A stretch of 64,000 nt of DNA from CAYVTV01 sp964563105 (GCA_964563105.1 CAZLXM010000002.1:1-64000), one strand, 5' to 3'; shown: positions 7,964 to 17,548, counted from the stretch's first letter. Made by a program: numbers and translations. Notes: generated by a model from the sequence alone, not told the origin.

Positions 7964-9360
7964 TAACCTGGGTAATAACTTTCTTTATCATTTTTGTAAT
8001 TTTACTGATCCTCGCATCAATAAAATCTTATAAAAAAGGCAGAACTTCACAGGAATTTATGCTGGCAGGTTCCAGTATCGGAATGATTTTAGGGTTCCTG
8101 ACTTTCTCAGCATCTCTTTTCAGTGCATTTACTTTTCAGGGAATGCCCGACTTTTTTAGGGTTCATGGTATCGGGGCATGGATATTCCTTGCTTTTTCTG
8201 ATGGTGTAATGGTTTTTTTCATGCTTTGGTTTGGATTTAAGCTCAGAAAAAAAGTAAAAGAAAAAGGATTTAAAGGAGTGGCAGGCTTAATGGTTGATTG
8301 CTATGGAGATAAATGGGCAGGAATTGTACTTTTTATTAGCTCTTTCCTCTTCCTGGTACCATATGCAGCTATCCAGGTACGCGGAATTTCAGTGTTTTTC
8401 GATGCCGCTTTTCCTAAATTTCTTTCAAAAGAAGCATGGTCCCTTATTTTGGTAATTTTAATGATTTTATATTCACAAATCGGCGGTTTAAAAGCTATGG
8501 TTTACAGTGACGCAATCCAGGGGACCATCCTCCTGATCGTTTTATGGATTATAAGCTCTTCCTGTATTTATAAACTTGGAGGAGTTGGTAATATGTTTGA
8601 TCAGGTTAAAACCCTTAATGGAGAATTACTTTCAACTCCGGGGCCAAACGGTTTATTTTCCTGGCAATTTCTTCTTGGAAGTGTACTGGCTGTTGTACTT
8701 ATTCCTGTAAGCCAGCCACATATAACAACAAGAATGGTGGTTATGAAGGACCTTAAAGCAATGAAACAAATGGCTTTTGCTGTTGGTGTTTTTGCAATGG
8801 TAATAATCGGTTCAACAATTTTTATCGGAATGTACGGTGCTGTTAATTATCCCAATGCTTCAGCACAGGATTTCTGGAAAGGTGCATTGCTTTATGATCA
8901 GCTTGCACCGGTAGCAGGCCTTGCTGTAGTTGGTTTATTCGCGGCATGTCTTTCAACAGTGAATGCTCAGGTTTTTGCCCTTGGAAATGAATTGAGGTCA
9001 CTTCTCCCGGGAGATGAAAAATCTGTGATGAAAAAAACTAAAATTGCATTGTTGTTTTTCGCAGCCCTGGTACTAATCTTTTCATTTAAAATGAGTGATT
9101 CTCTCGCCCTGCTCGCACGTGACAGTTTTACAGGAACATCAATGATGTCGCCAATAATACTGTCGGCAGTGATACTAAAAAGAAAACCGGGAAAAGAATT
9201 AATAATTATTTCATTCACAGGATTACTTATTTTCCTGGCTTCACTTGCAGGAATAGTGCCATCAGAAATAGGGCCTTTTAAAATAGATATTGCATTATAT
9301 ATATTTATTTTTGTCGGGACTTTAGTTTCATTAATTATTTCTTCACGTAAAGGAAAATAA
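7960..9360 (+). CDS. sodium:solute symporter family protein
   Basis: A 466-residue integral membrane protein with about 12-13 hydrophobic segments and the SSS-type opening YKKGRTSQEFMLAGSSIG, a bundle-fold transporter that couples sodium entry to uptake of sugars, uronates, pantothenate or proline. The stretch YSQIGGLKAMVYSDAIQG (about residues 170-190) is a characteristic SSS motif. It is coupled to the 73-residue membrane protein and follows the catabolic genes, so its substrate is probably the sugar or unsaturated oligosaccharide they process. No SusC/SusD pair is nearby, so outer-membrane entry must use another locus. Confidence 0.9.
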   Translation: MITWVITFFIIFVILLILASIKSYKKGRTSQEFMLAGSSIGMILGFLTFSASLFSAFTFQGMPDFFRVHGIGAWIFLAFSDGVMVFFMLWFGFKLRKKVKEKGFKGVAGLMVDCYGDKWAGIVLFISSFLFLVPYAAIQVRGISVFFDAAFPKFLSKEAWSLILVILMILYSQIGGLKAMVYSDAIQGTILLIVLWIISSSCIYKLGGVGNMFDQVKTLNGELLSTPGPNGLFSWQFLLGSVLAVVLIPVSQPHITTRMVVMKDLKAMKQMAFAVGVFAMVIIGSTIFIGMYGAVNYPNASAQDFWKGALLYDQLAPVAGLAVVGLFAACLSTVNAQVFALGNELRSLLPGDEKSVMKKTKIALLFFAALVLIFSFKMSDSLALLARDSFTGTSMMSPIILSAVILKRKPGKELIIISFTGLLIFLASLAGIVPSEIGPFKIDIALYIFIFVGTLVSLIISSRKGK

Positions 9361-9414
9361 AAGATAACAAAAAGGGAAAAGGCAATTCGGCTGAAGATTT
9401 AATAAGATATTTAA

Positions 9415-9439
9415 CTCAGAGATTTCTGAGAAATTTTTC
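9415..9439 (+). terminator. likely terminator after the symporter
   Basis: CTCAGA (9415-9420) and TCTGAG (9425-9430) form a perfect 6-base stem with a 4-base loop, followed by AAATTTTTCT. It lies 55 bases after the symporter stop and would end the sugar cassette before the LuxE-like gene. Confidence 0.55.
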
Positions 9440-9449
9440 TGGTAATATT

Positions 9450-10430
9450 ATGTTACTTCAAAAAAATATATTCCGAATAAAAAATCCTGAAGAATTCAAA
9501 GAACTTGCCCTTTCCCTTTTTAAAATCCAGGCAGCAAATGTGCCTGTTTACAACAAATTTATCTCATATTTAAAAATTGATCCGGATAATGTAAAATCAT
9601 TGGAAGATATCCCTTTTTTACCCGCCGGACTATTTAAGTCAAACAAAATAATCCATAAAGAATTCGATGCCGAATTGATTTTTGAATCAAGCGGGACAAC
9701 TGATACAACAAACAGCCGTCATTATATCCCTTTCCCGGGTTTATACGAAGAAAGTTTTTTAACATGTTTTAAATATTTTTATGGTAACCCGGCAGACTAT
9801 ACAATTCTTGCCCTTCTGCCTTCATATCTCGAAAGAAAAAATTCTTCCCTGATTTATATGGTCAACAAACTAATCAAAGAAACATCAAAGAAGGATAGTG
9901 GCTTTTATCTATACAACTTAAATGAATTATTAAAAAAAATATCAACTCTTAAAAATAAGAAGGGCAAAGTATTGCTAATCGGTGTAAGCTTTGCATTATT
10001 GGAACTTGCTGAAAAATATAGCCCCGACCTTTCAGGGATAATAGTTATGGAAACAGGAGGCATGAAAGGAAAAAGAAAGGAAATAACAAGAGAAGAACTG
10101 CACTCAACGCTTAAATCGAAATGTAATATTGAAAATATACACTCCGAATATGGCATGACCGAACTCTTATCACAGGCATATTCTAAAAAAAATGGAATTT
10201 TTAATTCCCCTTCATGGATGAAAATAATGATCCGGGATCCTTACGACCCGGGGACAATATTGAAAAAAGGGAAAACAGGTGCAGTAAATATAATAGATCT
10301 GGCAAATATGTATTCCTGTGCATTTATTGCAACTTCAGACCTGGGTAAAGTCATTCCCGATGAAGGATTTGAAATTATCGGAAGAATGGATAATTCTGAT
10401 TTAAGAGGATGTAATCTTCTGGCATTTTAA
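9450..10430 (+). CDS. LuxE/PaaK-like acyl-protein synthetase (adenylate-forming)
   Basis: A 326-residue relative of LuxE, the acyl-protein synthetase of bacterial luminescence, and more broadly of the adenylate-forming superfamily. The phosphate-binding motif appears as FESSGTTDTTNSRH (about residues 78-91), and the downstream motif HSEYGMTELLSQAY resembles the YG-x-TE core. The C-terminus ISDLG-type segment is TSDLGKVIPDE. The LuxC and LuxD partners are absent, so luminescence is not implied. Such solitary genes in Bacteroidota probably activate a carboxylate in lipid or surface-polymer synthesis. The substrate is unknown. Confidence 0.75.
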   Translation: MLLQKNIFRIKNPEEFKELALSLFKIQAANVPVYNKFISYLKIDPDNVKSLEDIPFLPAGLFKSNKIIHKEFDAELIFESSGTTDTTNSRHYIPFPGLYEESFLTCFKYFYGNPADYTILALLPSYLERKNSSLIYMVNKLIKETSKKDSGFYLYNLNELLKKISTLKNKKGKVLLIGVSFALLELAEKYSPDLSGIIVMETGGMKGKRKEITREELHSTLKSKCNIENIHSEYGMTELLSQAYSKKNGIFNSPSWMKIMIRDPYDPGTILKKGKTGAVNIIDLANMYSCAFIATSDLGKVIPDEGFEIIGRMDNSDLRGCNLLAF

Positions 10431-10432
10431 AA

Positions 10433-10999
10433 TCAATCCCGGGCTACCCCTCCTGATACAATAAATTTCATCGCCTCAGCCGGCGGCATATTAAATGGCC
10501 TTATATGCTCTTTAGGTACAATAAACATCTCACCGGAAAAATTATATGAATGAGGGAAATAAACAGCTACTTTATCCAAAATTTCAAGATCGCTTAAATC
10601 CTCCTGTGTAAGAAAGCCAACCTTTTCCAGCTCTGATATTGTATTTACCTTAACCAAAACAGGCTGGTTAAACTTTTTTTCCTTTCCGACAAAAGCATTA
10701 AGCAAATCCCGGATTGAGGTATAAACTACCCTGACTATAGGAGCTTTATCCATCATTTTCATTAATAATTTTTTTACCGGCCGGAATAAAATTGACTGCC
10801 CGATAAAACCTAAAAGACTGATCAATAAAAATATGGCAATTAAACCCAAACCAGGGATATTAATATGTATCCATTTCTGGATATAACTTTGCAAAAAGCC
10901 GTCAATAACGGAAAAAATCAGATAAATTGCATAAACAGTTATAGCCAGGGGGGCTATATATACAAGGCCCTGGAAAAAATATCTAAATAGCTTTTGCAT
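10433..10999 (-). CDS. DUF502 family membrane protein
   Basis: A 188-residue inner-membrane protein with two helices near the N-terminus (about residues 8-32 and 48-70) and a soluble C-terminal part. The opening KLFRYFFQGLVYIAPLAITV with a later PIVRVVYTSIRDLLNAF segment is typical of DUF502. No biochemical function is established for the family. It converges on the LuxE-like gene with 2 bases between the stops. Confidence 0.85.
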   Translation of the reverse strand: MQKLFRYFFQGLVYIAPLAITVYAIYLIFSVIDGFLQSYIQKWIHINIPGLGLIAIFLLISLLGFIGQSILFRPVKKLLMKMMDKAPIVRVVYTSIRDLLNAFVGKEKKFNQPVLVKVNTISELEKVGFLTQEDLSDLEILDKVAVYFPHSYNFSGEMFIVPKEHIRPFNMPPAEAMKFIVSGGVARD

Positions 11000-11051
11000 T
11001 GGAAAATGATTTAGTTAACATATTATAACATTGAAAAATCAAATATTGTTT

Positions 11052-11420
11052 TTACCAGTTTACACCGGGGAAAAAAGCATCTTTTATATGATTGGTAAAA
11101 TAGTTATCTCCCCTGAATATAATCGAAATAATATCAAATCTGACCCCATGCATGATATTATTTTTAAAAATATAAGCTTCAGCAGCATCTACAATATGCT
11201 TCTGCTGGGCCGGTGACACCAGTTCAGATAAGGGATCATTATTTAAAGCAAATCTGCTTTTTACCTCAACAATAACAAGCACGTCTTTATCCATTGCAAC
11301 AATATCCAGTTCTTTATGAAAATATCTCCAATTCCTGTGCAAGATCATGTAGCCTTTATTCTGAAGTAAACCGGCAGCAATATCCTCAGCCTTTTTACCT
11401 TTTATATAGCTTCCCTTCAT
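11052..11420 (-). CDS. YraN/UPF0102 family nuclease-fold protein
   Basis: A 122-residue protein with the compact restriction-endonuclease-like fold of UPF0102. The opening GKKAEDIAAGLLQNKGY matches the family, and the metal-site residues are visible as E37-L-D39 and E52-V-K54 in VIVEVKSR. Members are single-copy and widespread, often near ribosomal or DNA-processing genes; their substrate is unsettled. It is full length for the family. Confidence 0.88.
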   Translation of the reverse strand: MKGSYIKGKKAEDIAAGLLQNKGYMILHRNWRYFHKELDIVAMDKDVLVIVEVKSRFALNNDPLSELVSPAQQKHIVDAAEAYIFKNNIMHGVRFDIISIIFRGDNYFTNHIKDAFFPGVNW

Positions 11421-11597
11421 ATTTTAAAAAAAGAATTTTATAATCAGAATGATATATCAACATGGTACATTAATTTCTAACTAAAGCTTTTACTTATTTT
11501 ATGAAATAAAAGTAAGAGGGAATTAATATAAAAAGTTTCTTTAAACGGCTGTCTTTATCTTAAAATTGTATTTCTACCTGTTCATCGTTTATAGTTA
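11421..11597. other. short intergenic region beside the assembly gap
   Basis: This lies between the yraN-like start and the gap. It contains an imperfect A/T-rich hairpin at about 11490-11515 (CTTATTTTAT against ATAAAAGTAAG). It could terminate the LD-carboxypeptidase transcript on the minus strand, but evidence is weak. Confidence 0.25.
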
Positions 11598-11607
11598 NNN
11601 NNNNNNN
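11598..11607. other. assembly gap (10 N)
   Basis: Ten undetermined bases join two contigs. The run of exactly ten suggests a placeholder of unknown true length. It removes the C-terminus of the LD-carboxypeptidase, and the distance from that gene to yraN is therefore not known. Confidence 0.95.
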
Positions 11608-12448
11608 TCAGCGTATTATTATCAGGGATATGACCTGCAGGAAAATCAAAGCATACCGGAAAATCGTATTTTTCAACTGTCGAAAGAATAATTTCATAAA
11701 TATCAGATCCAAAAGTTATTTCATTATCCTTGATATCCGTAAATGCTCCGGTTATTAAGCCAGATATATCATCAAAAATCCCGCTATGCTTAAAATTCTG
11801 GAACATCCTGTCAATATGATAATAATACTCATCAATATCTTCAATAAATAGAATTTTATTTTTCATCCCGGGCAACAAAGACGTGCCATTAAGGCTATAA
11901 AGAAGAGACAGGTTCCCACCAACTAGTTCCGCTTTTACGGAGCCGGGTTTATTATATTGATTAACCGGTATGTTATAAATTAGTTTCTCTCCAAAAAGAG
12001 CTTTCCTCAGGGATTCTGCAGCATTTTCAGTCTCTCCCGGAATATAATTTATTGGCATCATGGAATGCAAGGTTTCTGTAGCCAAATGTGTATTAAAATA
12101 AGCGTGTAATACAGTGATATCAGAAAAGCCGGCAATCCATTTGGGATATTTCTTAAATCCTGAAAAGTCAATATATTCCAAAATTCTTATTGCACCATAT
12201 CCGCCCCTGACACAAACTATTGCTTTAACCTCAGGATCATCGATCATCTGCTGAAGATCAGACGCCCTTTGCCTGTCAGTACCTGAATATTGAAAATGAG
12301 AACCATATAAATATTTACCGGTTTTATATCTGAGGCCCCACGATTTAATTAATTCGAGAAAATCAAAAATTTCTTTTTCATTGATCTTTCTTGCTGGGGC
12401 AATTAATCCCACAGTATCCCCTGTTTTAAGACTTGGAGGCGAAATCAT
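11608..12448 (-). CDS. LD-carboxypeptidase (S66 family), C-terminus lost in gap
   Basis: A cytoplasmic peptidase of the LdcA/MccF family, which trims D-Ala from the tetrapeptide of recycled murein, or in MccF cleaves microcin C. The catalytic set is complete: Ser109 in GFSDITVLH, Glu203 in FIEDIDEYYYH and His273 in AGHIPDNN; the RGGYG segment is at 81-85. About 280 residues are readable before the N gap. Family members usually run about 20-30 residues further, so only the tail is missing, and residues apparently encoded beyond the gap are not reliable. It is transcribed away from the helicase gene. Confidence 0.88.
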
Positions 12449-12721
12449 ATTTTTTAAAAAAATTAATTAATAATTCTGCAAATATTCAAAAAGCAATTAT
12501 TTATAACTCTCTCTAAACGCTGAGTTTATTAAAGGATTGAAAAATAAGTATTATTAAAATAAACAGCCTGAATATTGTAAAGTTCTCTCTGCCAGATAAT
12601 AAAATTAGAAAACTTTTAACTAATGTTTCAATATTAAAAATATTTTACGAAATTTACAATCATAGCTATTCTTAAAACCCTGTTAAACCCCGTAAAAGGA
12701 ATAAATCCTGCATTTAAAATT

Positions 12722-15700
12722 ATGGATTCCATTGCATTCATTGATACGGAAGTTGATCCAAAGAGCTTGAAAATACTCGATATTGGAGCTTTCAGGAATG
12801 ATACCGGAGGATTTTTTCACAAATCTTCACTTGCTGAATTTATCAGCTTTTTAAATGGCACGGAATTCATCTGCGGACATAATATCTTCAATCATGATAT
12901 AAAATTTATAGGCAATGAACTAAGTAAAGCAGGTATAAATTCGGGAAATATCATTGATACATTGCATTTGTCCCCGCTTCTGTTTCCCGCGAAACCCTAT
13001 CATGCCCTTCTTAAAGATGACAAACTTCAGACGGATGATTTGAATAATCCATTAAATGACGCTATTAAAGCACGGGACCTGTTCTGGGATGAAGTAACTG
13101 CTTTTCAACAACGGGGTAACTTAATGAAGCAGATTTTCTACGGACTTCTTAAACATCAGAAAGAATTTAATGCTTTCTTTCGATTTATCACCTATACAGC
13201 AACAGAAACAGATCTAGAAAAGTTAATCAGGAGGGAGTATCAGGACGGTATTTGTGAAAATGCCGAACTCTCAATTTTTATCAATGAACATAAGGTTGAA
13301 CTAGCATACAGCCTGTCATTAATTAATTCTTTCATTATAAATAAAAAAACAGATTCTGTAACACCGCCCTGGGTATTGAGAAATTATCCCGATGTTGAAA
13401 GAATAATGTTCCTTCTGCGAAACAAGCCATGTATACAGGGCTGTGCATATTGTAACAGTACTCTTGATATACATAAAGGATTAAAAAAATTTTTTGGCTT
13501 TAATTCATACAAGAGTTTTGATGGAGTTCCATTACAGCAAAAAGCTGTGAAGGCAGCGATTGATGGAAAATCATTCCTGGCTGTCTTTCCGACAGGTGGT
13601 GGAAAATCAATTACATTTCAGGTCCCTGCACTCATAAATGGAGAAAGTTCGGGAGGACTGACAATTGTGATTTCACCACTGCAATCATTGATGAAAGATC
13701 AAATTGATAACCTTGAAAAAAACGGGATTACAAATGCAGTAACAATTAACGGATTACTCGATCCGATTGAAAGGGCAAAGTCACTCGAAAGAGTTGAAAA
13801 TGGCTCAGCCTCCTTACTCTATATAGCACCTGAATCACTCCGTTCACGTACTATTGAGAAAGCAATCCTGGGAAGAAAAATTGTTCGTTTTGTCATTGAT
13901 GAAGCTCATTGTTTTTCATCCTGGGGACAGGATTTTAGGATTGATTATTTATATATTGGTAAATTCATAAAATCAGTACAGAAAAAGAAAAATCTGGATG
14001 AAGCAATTCCTGTTTCATGCTTCACTGCAACTGCCAAACAAAAAGTGATTGAAAATATAAGCAGTTATTTCAGGGAAATGCTTTCTATTGATCTTGAGCT
14101 ATTTTCAACAAAGACATTACGAAAAAACCTGAAATACCAGGTAATTCAAAAAGAAAGTGAAGAAAGCAAATATCAAACAACCAGAGAATTACTTGAAGCG
14201 AAAAATTGTCCGACAATAATTTATGTTTCCAGAACAAGAAAAGCATATTTACTCGCTGAAAGGCTGATTACTGATGGATTTAGAGCCAGGCCATATCATG
14301 GAAAAATGGATATAAAAGAAAAAAGTGAAAATCAAAATGCTTTCATATCAGGAGAAGTACCGGTTATGGTCGCAACTTCGGCCTTCGGGATGGGAGTTGA
14401 TAAAAAAGATGTAGGAATGGTTATTCACTATGATATCTCCGACTCAATAGAAAATTATATCCAGGAAGCTGGCAGGGCAGGAAGAGATGAAAATATGACA
14501 GCTGATTGCTTAATTCTTTTCAATGAGGAAGATCTAAACAAACATTTTATCTTATTAAACCGGACAAAACTGTCAATAAAAGAGATACAGCAAATTTGGA
14601 GAGCAATAAAGGAATTAACAAAATTTCGTTCTACAATATCGAATTCTGCCCTTGAAATAGCCAGAAAAGCTGGTTGGGATGACAATGTTATGGAAATTGA
14701 AAGCAGGGTAAAAACAGCAATTTCAGCACTGGAAGAAGCAGGCTACCTCAGGAGGGGCTATAATATGCCAAAGATTTTTGCAAATAGCATCCTTTGTCGT
14801 AACGCCCAGGAAGCAATTGACAGAATAATGCTTTCTGAAAAATTTGATAAAAAGCAAAAAGAACAAGGGATCAGGATCATAAAAAAACTTTTTTCAAGTA
14901 AAAGCAGAAAACATTTTAACGATGAATTTCCGGAAGCAAGGGTAGATTACATCAGTGATCATCTGGGTATTGTTAAAGAAGAGGTGATTAATATTATTAA
15001 TCTGCTTCGTGAAGAAAAAATATTGGCTGATACAAAAGACCTGAATGCATTCATCAGAAAAACAGAAAGTAAGAACCGGTCTCTCAAAATTGTCGAATCA
15101 TTTTGCCGAATTGAAAACTTTCTGCTTACACTTTTTAAAGAAGAAGAAAAAAATTTCCATCTTAAGGAAATAAATGAAGAAGCTGAAAAAAAAGGATGTG
15201 AAGATGTAAGCCTGAAAAAAATTAAAACCCTTATCAATTTCTGGGTAATCAAAAACTGGATAAAGAAAAGAAATCTGGAATATTCCAAAAATCATATCGC
15301 AGTTTTGAACCTTTATCCGCCTGAAACATTGAAAAAAAAGCTTGAAAAACGACATGAATTGGCAAAGTTCATTGTTGAATATCTTTATCTTAAGAGTAAC
15401 TTAGAAGAAAACACAGATGAGGCAAAAAAAGATGAGGCGCTTGTTGAATTTTCAGTCCATGAACTAAAAGAACAGTTTGAAAAGAGGCCAATGCTTTTTC
15501 CCATTCAGATATCACCTGATGATGTTGAAGACAGCTTGTTTTATCTTTCAAGAATCGATGCTGTCAGGATTGAAGGTGGTTTCCTGGTTATATATAATAC
15601 ACTGTATATTGAACGGCTTGAACAGGATAATAAAAGAAGGTACAAAGCAGAAGATTATGAAGAGCTAAATCAATTCTATGAGAACAAAGTGCAGCAGATC

Positions 15701-17548
15701 CATATAGTTGGTGAATATGCAAAAAAAATGATCACAGATTATAAAGATGCCCTTCAGTTCGTGGAAGACTATTTTCAATTGAATTACTCCTCCTTTTTAA
15801 GAAAATATTTTCCAGGCAGTCGCCAGAATGAAATTAATCGTACTCTGACACCGGCTAAATTCAGACAACTTTTTGGCGGACTCTCACCTGCACAACTAAA
15901 GATCATTACTGATAACAGTTCAAAATATATTGTTGTTGCCGCCGGGCCCGGAAGCGGTAAAACCAAAGTGCTGGTCCATAAACTTGCTTCACTGCTTCTT
16001 ATGGAAGATGTAAAGCATGAACAATTGCTCATGCTCACTTTTTCAAGGTCTGCAGCAACAGAATTTAAAAAACGTTTGATTAAACTGATAGGCAATGCAG
16101 CTGGCTTTATTGAGATAAAAACATTCCATTCATATTGCTTTGATTTACTCGGTAAAATTGGAACAATTGAAAAATCTGATGAAATCTTGAAAAAAGCCGT
16201 GGAAAAAATCAGGAACAGGGAAATTGAAGCAAACAGGATTACAAAAACCGTCCTGGTTATTGACGAAGCCCAGGATATGGATAAAGATGAATTCATGCTG
16301 ATAAATACTCTTATGGAACAAAATGAAGAGATGAGAGTAATCGCAGCAGGTGATGATGATCAGAATATTTTTGAATTCAGGGGTGCAGATTCTAAATATC
16401 TTAAACAGCTTATTGAAAGGAATAAAGCAAGTAAACATGAGCTTATTGAAAACTTCAGAAGCAAAAGCAACCTTGTTGAGTTCTCAAATCAATTCGTAAA
16501 AAAAATAAGCCAGAGATTGAAAGAAACACCGATAATTTCAAAACAGACAGAAAACGGGAAATTAAAACTTGTCCGTTATCAAAGTGAGGATCTTATCATC
16601 CCTCTCATTGATGATCTTGAATCAGCTGAACTATCAGGAAGAACAGGTGTGCTCACACGGACTAATGAAGAAGCAGTAAAAATTGCCGGACTTCTTCTAA
16701 AGCGCGGTTTTCATGCTAAACTAATACAGTCTAATGATGGTTTCAGTTTAAATAACCTTATTGAGGTCAGATCCTTCACTGAACTGTTGAATCAAACCGG
16801 AGATACACCCACAATCAGCGATGAAGACTGGAATGAGGCAACAAGAAAGCTGGAAGGGAAATTTCGCTACAGTTCAAAACTAGAGATTTGTAAAAATATT
16901 ATCAGAGATTTTAAAGCAAGCAGCCCAACAACAAAATATAAGTCCGATCTGGAAATTTTCATCCGTGAATCAAAACTTGAAGACTTTATAAGTAGTAACC
17001 CTGAAACCGTGTTGGTATCTACAATCCATAAAGCTAAAGGAAGAGAATTTGATAATGTATTCCTTATGCTTGAAAACTATATCCCTTCAACAGATGACGA
17101 AAAACGGCTTATTTATGTTGCGATGACCAGGGCACGAAATAACCTGACTATTCACATAAATTCAGATTTCTTAAGCAGGATTAATGCTGAGGATTTGATA
17201 CGAATAAATAATATGGAGGCATACGAGCCTCCCGATGAATTAACAATTCACTGCAGCTTTAGGGATGTCTGGCTCGATTATTTCATTTCAAAACAAAATA
17301 TGATTTCGCAACTTGTAAGCGGTGAAGAACTTAAGATTAATGGCTATGAATGTACAAATTCGGGAGGAAAATCCATTTTGAAATTCTCGCAACAATTTAT
17401 TAATCAGATAGATAATCTGAAAGAGATAAATTATGGACTGTTGAGTGCAAAGGTTAATTTTATAGTTTATTGGTTAAAAGAAGAAACAAAGAAAGAAATA
17501 AAAATAATTTTACCTGAAGTTCATTTTAAAAAAACCGGAGTAAGCTAA
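12722..17548 (+). CDS. DnaQ-like exonuclease / RecQ helicase / UvrD helicase fusion
   Basis: A 1608-residue protein joining three DNA-processing modules. Residues 1-125 resemble a DEDDh 3'-5' exonuclease: D8 and E10 in IDTE, GHNIFNHD at 52-59, and D113; the usual His five residues before D113 is N108. A linker holds C237, C241 and C244. Residues about 265-600 form a RecQ core with Walker A PTGGGKS (290-296), DEAH (393-396) and QEAGRAGRDE (about 580); the four-Cys RecQ zinc site is not evident, but winged-helix-like segments follow. Residues about 1050-1510 form a UvrD/Rep SF1 helicase: Walker A GPGSGKT (1075-1081), DEAQD (1181-1185), GDDDQNIFEFRG, STIHKAKG and VAMTRAR. Both motors look intact. 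It stands alone between divergent and intergenic DNA. Repair, recombination or defence roles are possible. Confidence 0.9.
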   Translation: MDSIAFIDTEVDPKSLKILDIGAFRNDTGGFFHKSSLAEFISFLNGTEFICGHNIFNHDIKFIGNELSKAGINSGNIIDTLHLSPLLFPAKPYHALLKDDKLQTDDLNNPLNDAIKARDLFWDEVTAFQQRGNLMKQIFYGLLKHQKEFNAFFRFITYTATETDLEKLIRREYQDGICENAELSIFINEHKVELAYSLSLINSFIINKKTDSVTPPWVLRNYPDVERIMFLLRNKPCIQGCAYCNSTLDIHKGLKKFFGFNSYKSFDGVPLQQKAVKAAIDGKSFLAVFPTGGGKSITFQVPALINGESSGGLTIVISPLQSLMKDQIDNLEKNGITNAVTINGLLDPIERAKSLERVENGSASLLYIAPESLRSRTIEKAILGRKIVRFVIDEAHCFSSWGQDFRIDYLYIGKFIKSVQKKKNLDEAIPVSCFTATAKQKVIENISSYFREMLSIDLELFSTKTLRKNLKYQVIQKESEESKYQTTRELLEAKNCPTIIYVSRTRKAYLLAERLITDGFRARPYHGKMDIKEKSENQNAFISGEVPVMVATSAFGMGVDKKDVGMVIHYDISDSIENYIQEAGRAGRDENMTADCLILFNEEDLNKHFILLNRTKLSIKEIQQIWRAIKELTKFRSTISNSALEIARKAGWDDNVMEIESRVKTAISALEEAGYLRRGYNMPKIFANSILCRNAQEAIDRIMLSEKFDKKQKEQGIRIIKKLFSSKSRKHFNDEFPEARVDYISDHLGIVKEEVINIINLLREEKILADTKDLNAFIRKTESKNRSLKIVESFCRIENFLLTLFKEEEKNFHLKEINEEAEKKGCEDVSLKKIKTLINFWVIKNWIKKRNLEYSKNHIAVLNLYPPETLKKKLEKRHELAKFIVEYLYLKSNLEENTDEAKKDEALVEFSVHELKEQFEKRPMLFPIQISPDDVEDSLFYLSRIDAVRIEGGFLVIYNTLYIERLEQDNKRRYKAEDYEELNQFYENKVQQIHIVGEYAKKMITDYKDALQFVEDYFQLNYSSFLRKYFPGSRQNEINRTLTPAKFRQLFGGLSPAQLKIITDNSSKYIVVAAGPGSGKTKVLVHKLASLLLMEDVKHEQLLMLTFSRSAATEFKKRLIKLIGNAAGFIEIKTFHSYCFDLLGKIGTIEKSDEILKKAVEKIRNREIEANRITKTVLVIDEAQDMDKDEFMLINTLMEQNEEMRVIAAGDDDQNIFEFRGADSKYLKQLIERNKASKHELIENFRSKSNLVEFSNQFVKKISQRLKETPIISKQTENGKLKLVRYQSEDLIIPLIDDLESAELSGRTGVLTRTNEEAVKIAGLLLKRGFHAKLIQSNDGFSLNNLIEVRSFTELLNQTGDTPTISDEDWNEATRKLEGKFRYSSKLEICKNIIRDFKASSPTTKYKSDLEIFIRESKLEDFISSNPETVLVSTIHKAKGREFDNVFLMLENYIPSTDDEKRLIYVAMTRARNNLTIHINSDFLSRINAEDLIRINNMEAYEPPDELTIHCSFRDVWLDYFISKQNMISQLVSGEELKINGYECTNSGGKSILKFSQQFINQIDNLKEINYGLLSAKVNFIVYWLKEETKKEIKIILPEVHFKKTGVS

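Noticed and set aside
13430..13453. CX3CX2C (C237, C241, C244) in the helicase fusion, the spacing of a radical SAM motif
   Set aside because: There is no surrounding TIM-barrel or SAM-binding sequence, and it lies in a linker between exonuclease and RecQ cores. A structural metal site or chance is more likely.
15784..16296. 170-residue open frame antisense to the UvrD part of the fusion
   Set aside because: It is a mirror of a conserved helicase coding region, with no start context or protein-like features.
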